From contig OY751490.1 in assembly GCA_963565915.1 (NCBI GenBank), forward strand, positions 2,852,001-2,916,000: a stretch of 64,000 bases of DNA, in the 5' to 3' direction. This document shows positions 10,600 to 20,089 of the stretch, piece by piece. Every line of letters begins with the position of its first letter. Position 1 is the first letter of the stretch. Both the position numbers and the translations under genes were made by a program. The notes under the pieces were generated by a model, which was not told the DNA's origin, did not search any database, and worked only from the letters and a program-made list of their open reading frames with translations. The DNA comes from Entoloma clypeatum (taxonomy: Eukaryota > Basidiomycota > Agaricomycetes > Agaricales > Entolomataceae).

Positions 10600-13500
10600 T
10601 TTTTTTTTCTTGTGTTGCAAATCAAAATTATTTTCGTACAAGTAAATATATGGCCCCACACTAGAAATCGTGTGTCATACTGCAGTGATAATGATATCTC
10701 TGCGTGAAGACGTTTTTGGGGTAGTTGAAAAGTTGGACGTCAAGAGCAGAAACGTGGTAGAATACAGACAGCAAGTGGACAACGAAGATTGATTGCAAGA
10801 GCTCATAAAGCCCAAAAAGCCTAGTCAGGATGAGGGGATGAGTGCATGCTCAGACGGTATGCGCTATCAAAGCCGCGTGTCACCGTTGTGTGTTCGCCCT
10901 ATCTCGCCAGATTTTAGTATTGCCAGTTGCAATCTTCATGCGGCGCATGTTCAGGTGCGATGCGCAGGTGTGGGTGACAGAAGCGGTAGATCAAAGTTAC
11001 GGTAGAGGGCGCCTTCGGCGCGTCTGCGGTGGCGGCGAGCCTGAGTGGTGTCGAGTGACAGGGAGTGATCTGCTGTTGTATGATGTAACTTGTAGGATCT
11101 GAACATGGTCGATAAATGGGTGAAACCCACGAAGAGCGACGATGAGCCTGAAGAAACGTTACCTGGACTGTTGCTCAGGGAAAACCAGAAGTTTGGAACG
11201 AGAGACATCGTATAGACGAAGCCGGGAAGTGACGGGTGGTAAGAGAGAAAGACATGTTCCCGGTGGGCTGGTACGGCTGAATCATCGAGAAACACTAGGC
11301 AAGTCGTTTGCACAAAAAGCGCGCAAGGCGACGTGAGAGCAATCGTAGGATTCGTACCGGAAAGGTTGCAAAAAGGCCCAGACTCGGTTCCGGATAGTAG
11401 CCGGATGCAGACGGACGCAGGAGTTGCGCTTCCTGCAAGGGAAACAACCGGTGTAACCCGGGAGAATTTATCCAGTAGGATATATATATTTACTGTTCCT
11501 TGAACGAGCTTGTCATAAGCATTCTGCCCTCGGGCCTGTTTCCGTGTCCGGGTATCTTGATCTGTGAGTGTCGGAAATGGTCCGTCATGACAAGTCGTAC
11601 TAGTAACAGACACGAGGTTCTGAGTGTATTCGGATGCGTGGTTAGGGGTCATGTCTCCGGAACGAAACTCCGTCGGTGGTTGTAAAAGACGGAGGACTAG
11701 AAATAAAAGTGTTAGAGCAATGAGACATATGGGGAAGAATCTGCGTGCTTTTGTCTTGTCTACATGTGTCCTTGAGCTGCTGAAGCCGGCTTCCTACTTG
11801 TTTGGCAGTTCGTCTCTTGCCGGTCACCTCGTAAATATAATCAGAGATGAATCGATTTCTCATAGGAAATCGGTCTAGCGCTGGCCGCCATGTCTGTTGG
11901 TGGTACCTCTTGAGACCTGAAGGTAGATCAAAATATATATAAAATGAGGCGGCGGCAGCGGCTCAAAAATTATAAATGACCTTCAAGCAATGCTGTTTCT
12001 CTGTAATGACGAGCGGTTCAGCGGACTCGGGCGATGGTAGAATAAGAAAAAATGGGACCCACAAATTCGGCGGCCAAACAGCTTCGCGGTTTTGACCTTT
12101 CATGGTTTTCCAAATGCGACGACCAGTAACGTTGTTCTGTTCAGTGTGGCGTGTTCTTTCCTCTGCGGAGTGAGTGTCGGACAGAGAACTGACAGCGATC
12201 GTAGAGAAGAAACTGAAATTGTCGGAGCTGAGAGGCTCCAAGAGCGCTCCAGGGACACCGGAGGACCACTCTACGAAAGACATGATGGTGGTGCAAGCGT
12301 GAGGAGCTGCCGCAACTTCGCGGGGCGTTAAATTCAGCGTGTTTGCGGCCACCTGTTTTAAGTGGCTGGGCCTGATTGGACGCTTCCATGGTAGGGGCAC
12401 CAGGATGCCGAAAAGCGGTCGGGCCGTGGCCAAAGTCATGCATTTTCCTGAATGGACGGTATTGAGCTCCGGATTTGCGAGCGGTCCCTGATGTAGCGAA
12501 ATCTGTGCGGCCTTCTGTCTAAAAAAACCAGCGAATTTCCTTTTCTTGCCGATCGAAGGACAAGAAAAACAGTTTCAAGCTCTCAATGCAAGACAGCCGT
12601 TGTTACAGGAACAGAGGTTGAGCATGTGTGCCGCTAACTTGGTCGTGAAGCTGATAAAAACGGACTAGCAGCTGTGACAAGAAACATGGATCATCATGTT
12701 CGATGTATATTCAAGCAGTGGTCCCCAGCGCTTGAAGCAGGGTCACTAGAATTCCAGATAGGAGCGTAAGACGCATTTTTAGCTGCCTGGATTTTGCCTT
12801 GCACGTTTCACTTTCATCGAACTCGACCTCGAGTTGGGCACTTGATGCTCAGTTCGACATGCCAGAGATGGACTGAGATGAATCACGTTGATAATAACTG
12901 TCTGCAAATATGATCGCCAGAACAGTGAATTTCTAGAAGGGTTGGATCTGCGGAAAGGAAAGGCGGAACAACAGACCCCGCGAAGCCACAATTAGATCGA
13001 GGGGAGATGCGGTGCTTTTTTGCCAAGACAAGATCTGACGCGGCCGTTCGAAGCCTGAATCGATTTGCCACCGCTCCAACAACGTAGTTCGCTTCGGGGA
13101 ATCCACCGCCTCCGAGTGAGCAGGAGAGTTGGGTAACAAGTTGGCACTGGATCCGCGAAAAATAAAAAAAGATCACACCACGTGACCGCGTCATGCCAGC
13201 CTCGTGTTGACCGCATGGCGTTCAATTAACACAATGGATTGCTAAGGCCTGACATACCTGCACCATGTATTGTGTTGCCTTGCCTCGCCTCGCCTTGTTC
13301 ATTACATTCTACCATGAGACCATTCTTGAATTTCTACATACTGTTTCGTTGCGGGGCTGATGTTCAACACCTGTTGTGATCCACAAGTTCAGCTGTCAAC
13401 TTGGACGCTGCTCGACTCAAGTTTCATGGCGCATTCCAGTTTGTTCTTGTCCCCCTGTCTCTGATCGTGCATAGAAGGATCGTCACCTATTATTCTTTGC

Positions 13501-14228
13501 TGGGCAAGACTTTGTCTGTTGCCCTCTCTCCGAGGTGAACAAGTCTTAGCTGTGTGCAGCCCAAGTCACGTTATATCTGAAAAAGAATGTTTTTATTCGT
13601 TGGACATCGCAGACATTAAACAACAGACCCGTCGTTTGAACTTCCCCCCCGAAATTATTTCTGCATGGAAGGCAATCAGCAAACAGAAAATGACCGAATC
13701 CAAGTACAGTCGAGGTTACGAACCTCGTTATCGTATCACACACGGCCTGAACCACCAACGAAGCCAAGTCGGACCACATGCACCGTCGGGACTTTCAACG
13801 AGACTGGCAATGTAACGTGAACAGAGGGCATGGTATTAGATTATGAAACTAAGGAAGTTTTGAGTAAGCGACGGTGGGAATTGGAGGATACGATAAAGAA
13901 CGGCTGCGAATTCTATGGTGTAATGACGTGAACAAGGCGAATAACGAAGGACCAGCGGTGAGGTGCATGAGACATGGGGACTGATGGCGGTGTCAGATGA
14001 TGTTTTTAGTCGCGACTAAAGTCGTTGAAGGGTATAATAACATCGAGAAGTGGATTTGGGAGGCTTCGGATATGAATTAGATGAGGGTTCTGACAGAGTC
14101 CATGATAGCCACTGGCGAGGAAGTGCGGATAGTGGGAACATATCCATACATAGCATTCTTTTTTTGGGAGCGACTTTGAACACATGCGCCTGTTGGTACA
14201 CAGCGCGGGTCGCTACCCCTGCTGGAGA
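10600..14228. other. Gene-poor interval, no supported gene
   Basis: About 3.6 kb without a gene I can support. Long frames are present (233 codons on the minus strand at 10951-11652, 158 codons on the minus strand at 11963-12439, 103 codons at 12883-13194, 98 codons on the plus strand at 13519-13815). None shows a domain, consistent splice-phase extension or a family motif, so they are not called. The interval could hold lineage-specific genes, long regulatory DNA for the Nudix or Tan1 genes, or an eroded element. Confidence 0.5.
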
Positions 14229-14824
14229 TCACCGCGCGGGAGCCAAGGACGAAGACCTGAGGGCTTGCGCCAGCTCGGTTTTCCATTCCACTCGTTTGAT
14301 GGCTTCGGCATAGTCAACCCATTCTCTCTTCCTCTCTCGGCTCTCCAGCCAATCTTGATCCAAACCCGCAACATCAAGCTCATAAAAGTGATATGTTGTT
14401 GATGGAGTCGGTATCGTCACAACATATCGAGTGATTGTTCCGCGTACTCCCGCTGTTTGGAGAACGGTACAAAGAGAACGAGCAATGGAGGATGGCATCA
14501 GGAGATGAGGAGACGAAGAGAGGAACAGGTAGGACCTTCTTCCAGGGCTTCCCGTGAGGCTGCAGCCTCAAGCTTCACATCCGACGGTTCCCAACCACCT
14601 TTCGGTACTGTTCAAAGAAGACAGGACGACTATTAGTAATAGAACAAGGAAAATAGTGGAAGACGTCGTAGACCGTCAAGCAGGGTAGATAGAACGAGGG
14701 CCGACTTACAGACCCAACTGTCTGGCCGTTTGCGGCTGGTGACAACGAGAACTTTTCCGGCAGCCCTGGCAATCGGAATGGCGCAGCACACGACGCGTGG
14801 AACACTGCGACCTTTGGTACCCAT
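14229..14824 (-). CDS. Nudix hydrolase, diphosphoinositol-polyphosphate phosphohydrolase type
   Basis: This family hydrolyses inositol pyrophosphates and dinucleoside polyphosphates (Aps1/Ddp1/DIPP). Exons on the minus strand: 14710-14824, 14536-14607 and 14229-14452, giving 136 residues, close to a bare Nudix domain. Visible: SVPRVVCCAIPI, VLVVTSRKRPDSWVLPKGGWE and, across the second intron, the Nudix box with its key residues G-x5-E, then REALEEAGV (RE-U-x-EE-x-G-U), so the metal-binding glutamates are intact. YHFYELDV and a WLESRERKREWV segment follow, as in Aps1. The start at 14824 gives the normal beginning of the domain, but a short upstream extension cannot be excluded. A cytosolic role in phosphate/energy signalling is inferred from the family. 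Confidence 0.88.
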
Positions 14825-15329
14825 TGAGATGAAGTGGGGTAGAGAAGTGATGTGGCAACTGGTCGATATATGATAACCTTTTCAACCTTGCATACGACCA
14901 ATAACGGGGCGAACGAAGGTAGTAGCAGTCTCGACGAAAAGGGGTGTGTGTGTCTTGAGGCAAAGGTATTGGATTAAAACCTGGCGGCACCGAAAGTTTT
15001 ACTCTCTTGTGGAGGATGTGAGAGGCAAAAAGGAGGTGGGACTTGCAGAGAGTTCCCTAGCTGTGGGATGAGAACAAGACTGCGGTGGTTGAGAGCCAAG
15101 TCCAAAAAAAAAACGAACGGACATGTATTGAAAGGAACAACACATATTACGTAGTGAATTTGGCTCACGCACGTTCGTCGTATAACGTGGCATCCCGGCC
15201 TCTATTTACCTACAATAACCAACAAGTTCTGACTCCGAGCCACCATACTTATGGTCTCTGTACTACTCACTCATTCCATCTAAATGCTCCAATAAGAAGG
15301 AAATTCATGACGTGAAGCCAATGAAACGC
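14825..15329. other. Intergenic region
   Basis: Lies between the Nudix start (minus strand) and the ZIP transporter stop (minus strand). Probable Nudix promoter plus ZIP 3' flank; nothing else seen. Confidence 0.55.
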
Positions 15330-17161
15330 TCACGCGACCAAAAACATGCACACGGCTCCGAATATCATGGCAGCGAACTATGGATGAAAGAGATGATTCA
15401 CGGGCTGGTTCCAGTGACCTGGGAACATACCTCACGAAGAGCCTGCTTCCCGCTTTTACTCTCTGCAAGCAGACTGGAAAACGTTGTAAAGACGGTAGCC
15501 GGCGGCCCTGTTGTGATGCTTACGTTGGTAATACAGCGACGGCACCGATGTATAGAAAGCCTCCCGCGACGAATGGAATCACCTGAACAGACAGGCACAA
15601 TTCAGGTCATGTTTCATGACAGTTTGATCGATACGCACCAAATCTGACCACTGCACTGTTGTCCCCAAAAGTCCGCGGGCGTCTTGTCGCACGGCTGCAG
15701 CCAGATTGACAGCATGAGGACGCACGCCACCAGAAGTCGCATTGTGGACTGCAATCCCAATGAAGGTGCTGTCAGAAGAAAGTTGCCAAGACAGATCAGT
15801 TGATGGGGCAAGTGCGGATGAGCATGTTGGGTGCCACCCACCCAACCTGACATAGGGTAAGTATCATTGACAACACTAATGGACAAAGTGCAAAAAGTAC
15901 GTACGAAAGCTCCAATAGCGGTGAAAAATTGTGACTTCATAGCTTGTCTTTTAGTGAACCCACTTCTAATTAGGATGGAGTAGTCTGCGATTTCATGAGG
16001 GATCTCATGGGCAAAACATGCAAGAGTGGTAGTTGCGCCTATGAGCGGAGATGCGTAGAAGGATGCAGACATGCTTAGAAAATCTTTAGTCAACTTGAGG
16101 GACAGGAGGGAATGATACATACGCCAGTCCATCGGTACTGCACGGCGCGTTTAAGATATTCAGCAAGCAAAAGTAAGGGAGACAGCTCACATGTTGTGTA
16201 CAAAGTCGCCAAATAAATTCAGATATGCAGACATCTTAGAAGGGCCAACCCGCCCATCGGCAGGTTCATCGGCTGGCTTGCCCTTGCTGTCTTGTTGTCC
16301 ATTCCGTGACCGAAGGCCATCATGTGAGGCAGATATATCAACGCCAGACGCGTGGCTAGCCTCGGGTGTGACGGCATGCGAATGCGAGTGACCATGTTCG
16401 TCGTCTCCGGCAAGGACGCGAAGTGTTTTTTCCATGAAGAAAAACACGAAAAATCCTACGAAAATCCCGAGCCTTGAATACAGGTAGGTTATCTCTATAT
16501 GGCCAAGGTAGACTCAACATACCCAATCAGGATGTTACGCTTCTCCTCGACCATGACGAAATGAACGTCGGAATTTTGGTGTTCACCGACGAATGAATGA
16601 GGAATTAGATGCAGGAAAACGTCAGAAAGCAAGCCGCCAGTCTAAGCCCAATAGGCTTTCAAAGGATAGTGGCAATTTAAGAAAGGCGTGAAACTCACAG
16701 CGAAGGCGGTCATAGTGTTGAGCGTGTCGGGATTGATTTGAGCGGGAATAAAGGCAAGGATAAAGTTGGGTACACTAGACGGCCGTCAGGAGCAGTTGGA
16801 AGGGTGGAGAACTGGACAAACGAGCTGATGTAGAATGTACCCAGGATAGAATTCCATGCTGGACCGAAAGGAAACAGCCAAGCGAAGATCTGGCGCATGA
16901 TTGGGGATTCTCCTTCCTCTGAAGCACGTTTAATGAGGTTAAGCCTCCATATTGCAGGACAATCTTGTATTTCTGCGTCCTAACCAATGTATGAAATTAG
17001 ACACTGTGCATGGGGTGAAGAGTGTGGGATAGACATGCAAGGATGGTTGTCGACAGTAGTTCGTTCAGTTGATTCTCGCCATGATCGACTGAATTGGCAA
17101 GGGTATAACATGATAAAAGAGCGACGAAAAGCACAAGAAAAGTGCAGCGAGAGGAGGACAT
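15330..17161 (-). CDS. ZIP-family zinc transporter, KE4/SLC39A7 type
   Basis: Zinc export from the secretory pathway lumen to the cytosol (KE4/Yke4 type) is the family role. Twelve exons, 5' to 3': 17090-17161, 16822-16979, 16699-16774, 16523-16641, 16191-16472, 16123-16137, 15905-16073, 15842-15846, 15639-15768, 15524-15582, 15431-15473 and 15330-15377; total 1,176 bases, 391 residues. It has a signal peptide (MSSSRCTFLVLFVALLSCYTLA), several membrane helices, a His-rich cytosolic loop (HGHSHSH) and the two metal-site helices with HNITDG and HEIPHEIADY. HNITDGLAM is rebuilt from a 15-base exon, and the following helix (GAFVGTFIGIAV) needs a 5-base exon (GTTGG). The first intron (110 bases) is the least certain join. 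Divergent from the HD gene with only 74 bases between start codons. Confidence 0.88.
15842..15846 (-). other. Five-base coding microexon (GTTGG) of the ZIP transporter
   Basis: Flanked by a 58-base intron (15847-15904) and a 73-base intron (15769-15841) with GT-AG ends. It is required to keep frame and to restore a membrane helix reading GAFVGTFIGIAV. Confidence 0.65.
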
Positions 17162-17235
17162 TGGTGGTGTGTTCCAACAGATAACGTGTCGCCTTAATAG
17201 TGCTGACACCGCATTCCGACCCTTCAAGCTTCACC
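17162..17235. promoter_or_regulatory. Very short shared divergent promoter
   Basis: Only 74 bases separate the ATG of the ZIP transporter (minus strand, 17161) from the ATG of the HD phosphohydrolase (plus strand, 17236). Both 5' UTRs and core promoters must lie in or overlap this interval, or transcription starts inside the neighbouring gene. No clear TATA element was seen. Confidence 0.6.
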
Positions 17236-18136
17236 ATGTACCCAACACCGGAGGAAAAAGCGGTCATCGCTGCCGCAGAGAAACTCATGATCGAGACCAT
17301 GGCGAGGTACGATCCATCACACGACGCATATCACGGTACGCGCCGTGTTGAAGCATCTCAGTCTCTTATAGAACGGTCCTCCAGTTCAATGCGTCCGAAA
17401 GACGGCATTGACCATTGCCAGAAATGTGCCTGCACAACCCGATTTTTTGGTCATTGAACTTGGTGGGGTTCCATTCTAACATCTGTTTAGCATGGCGCTG
17501 GAACATAACTCACACAAGCCGCCCTTCTTCACGATGTTCTGGACAAAAAATATGTGACGGTGGAGCAAGCCGCAGATCCATACACTTTCTTCTTGCCGTT
17601 CTTCCAGTCTGTGGCCTCGAATCTTGGCGTCAATTTGATTGACGACGGTCGTGGCCGTCTCATCGCGCGAGTGGTTGACAATGTATCATGGAGTACCGAG
17701 AAGAAGCTCAAGGCACATGGATTGTGGACACAGTGGCACGATAATTGCCTCGAACTCCATTGTGTTCAAGATGCTGATCGTTTGGATGCTATTGGAGCTT
17801 TTGGTGAGTCAAAACAGCCCGTGTCTTTCATTCATAAGATATATTTTCGAGGTCAGGAATCATGCGCTGTGCTGCTTATAGCACCGTTACCAAACGTGCT
17901 CTTCATGCTCCTCCCGGTGACCCTGGGGAACCCCATAGTGCCATTCGTCATTTTCACGACAAGCTGGTTCACATTCACGATAGGCTTAAAACTGCGTATG
18001 GTCGACAATTGGGGGCAAGAAGGCATCAAGTGGTAGGGACTATGCCGATCATGCTACCGACCACTCAGCTTTCGCCCAGCTCCTTGACTTTCTGTCTGAT
18101 ATTCAAGGCGAATATGACGGAAGGACTACCACATAG
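17236..18136 (+). CDS. HD-domain metal-dependent phosphohydrolase
   Basis: Exons 17236-17335, 17385-17462, 17519-17803, 17857-18032 and 18080-18136; 231 residues. The HD-superfamily metal ligands are visible in order: H in SHDAYH (about residue 33), HD in ALLHDVLDKK (about 65), and D in QDADRLDAIGAFG (about 150). C-terminal helices with FHDKLVHIHDRL and a last short exon encoding LLDFLSDIQGEYDG follow. The size and motif spacing match the stand-alone YedJ-like fungal/bacterial family, predicted to hydrolyse phosphate esters or nucleotides; the substrate is unknown. The donor at 17463 and acceptor at 17518 were chosen because they give ELAALLHD. A minor alternative is read-through of the last intron with a different C-terminus. 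Confidence 0.85.
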
Positions 18137-18284
18137 AATTCAATCAAATATACCATTGCTCGGCGGACCCAGATGATGTTGCATATTCAATCTCTCCATC
18201 AGCCTTTTGTTGGTGCATAACCATAAGGGATTTGTGGCTTTGGTAACCCCCCTCGGATACCAAATGCATCATGATCGCTCTACA

Positions 18285-19876
18285 TCAGTCGAAGGCTGAC
18301 ATGTCCATATCATAAAAGAAGTGCTAAAACCAGAATTAAACAGGGTTGCGATAAGCAGCAATGTCACAGACCTTATAAAGGCTCATGACTTTCACAACCC
18401 AGGCCTCGAGATGATAGATCTTCTTGCTTCCATTCCGCATTCGAACCTCCTATGAGGTTTTTAACCTCGGTAAAATAGAAAGCACAAAAGTCACATACAT
18501 AAAATGCTGCCCAATGCATGACGTCCGCTTTCAGACTTTCGTCTACCCTTTCGACGACGCGATCAGCCACCGTCTACCAAAAATTTAGTAATTTCGAGGA
18601 CAACGATGTGATTTACTTACCTTCAGGATGATGGTAGGCGGTATGCAATGACTCAATAATTCATAGAACTTTGCACGAACTTCCATGACGCGTGCAGGCG
18701 TTTGCTCGCCGACGATGAGATCTGCCACTTTGTGACAATATGTTTCCCAGTCTGGTTTCGCAATAGCCAGCGATCCCGTAAGATCCGGTCTACACTTGAA
18801 ACATGAGGTGAGACTGCTCAAAGATGCAAGATGACATACACACGATTGCATTTTCAAAGCTTCCAGAACAAGAATAGCTTTCCGAACGTTTCCGCCTGAA
18901 TCATCGATGATCTTTTTTGCCGCTTCTGGGGGGAGAATGAAGGGTGCTCTTCTCGCCACGTAATTGAGAACTAATTCCATCTGTGTAAGGTGTTAAACCA
19001 GAGTCATGCTCGAGCATGGATGGATACTACCTCTTGGGGATTTGGCGCAGCGACCCGCATGAGGAGACATCGACTTTTAATGGGTGCAATCAATCGACTC
19101 GTGCTGTTAGCGCAGAGGATGATGCGCATGTTCGACATGTACTTCTCCATCGTTCTGCGAAGAGCAGCTTGTGCATCGCGGGAGAGGGAGTCTGCTTCGT
19201 TAATAATCACAACTGGAATGGTGTTTCAGCTTATGTTCCTACGGCGTAGCATTGTCCAGACCTTTGAATCGTTGTTTTGCATTGAGGTCAACTTGTTGTG
19301 TTTGGGCAATTTCTTTCAGAAGTTCTTGAATAACGACGCGGTCATAGTTACCAGCATCACTGTAACGCGTCCAGGAGGGTACTTCAGTATGCTTTTCACC
19401 ATGTCAGGATCGTCGTCGACGTGCCTTGGGGTGATTTCGATGTGAAAATTACTTTGTACTATGTTGATCTCCAACTTTCGTTTGGAGGGCGACAAGAACA
19501 CTCGTTGATCAATCTTCAGCTGCACCGGATATTCGGGAGTAATTCAAGGAGAATACGCACGGACGAACCTTTTCGACCCCCGGCCCAAATAGCTGTCGCA
19601 AAGTACATGTAATCCGTGTCTTCTTCCCTGCCCCAGATGGACCGTAGAATAGCATGTGTGGAAAGTCCCCAGATGCGGCCTGATACATGATACAGTATAA
19701 TGAGACGGGAGTTTCCATATCAGTCGTGTTTCTCTGACCAGTGACCGTAGTCGCGCGGAAAGTCCTTGATGATAGTGCAGCTCGTCGAGGGAGCGGGGTC
19801 GAAACTGAGGAGGTGAGATGGATATCAACTACACAATAGCGCATATCATTCATACCTGGTCCACCCAAAGCGACAT
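18285..19876 (-). CDS. RFC5: Replication factor C subunit (yeast Rfc5 / human RFC3)
   Basis: Part of the RFC clamp loader that places PCNA on primed DNA. Eleven exons, 5' to 3': 19856-19876, 19739-19804, 19569-19679, 19425-19519, 19262-19359, 19031-19212, 18844-18980, 18621-18789, 18499-18573, 18372-18449 and 18285-18323; 356 residues, normal for the family. Motifs: MSLWVDQFRPRSLDELHYH, P-loop YGPSGAGKKTR, VVIINEADSLSRDAQAALRRTMEKYM, the sensor/SRC block CANSTSRLI then IKSRC, and a C-terminal collar domain with EQTPARVMEVR, ELLSHCIPP and YHLEAWV. The SRC box and the degenerate Walker-B-like NEAD identify the Rfc5 subunit. The intron at 19360-19424 begins GC rather than GT; only this junction keeps ITPSDAGNYDRVVIQ in frame. 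The last short exon could alternatively be replaced by read-through ending NPV. Confidence 0.93.
19360..19424 (-). other. GC-AG intron in the RFC5 gene
   Basis: The donor reads AG then GCACGT; the acceptor is TTACAG. The 65-base intron joins ITP to SDAGNYDRVVIQ. No GT donor in the area keeps the frame. Confidence 0.75.
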
Positions 19877-20089
19877 TTCTTTCAACTTCACCACTGTATG
19901 TTATTGGTCTTGAGGAGGCTGAGCGTTACTCGTGCGACGCGTGACGTTACGCGTCGTGATTGATATCAAAACGACGCGTTCAAAAAAGTTCGAGTTGCAT
20001 TCAAGCCAAAATTTGGCACAGTCGTTCTATAAGTACATATGTGTTCAGGGGATACATCGAGTCATCCTTACAACGTTCCTGAGCTCTAC

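Noticed and set aside
10951..11652. 233-codon open frame on the minus strand
   Set aside because: No domain, unusual composition, no splice-consistent extension and no family resemblance. Kept only as part of the gene-poor interval.
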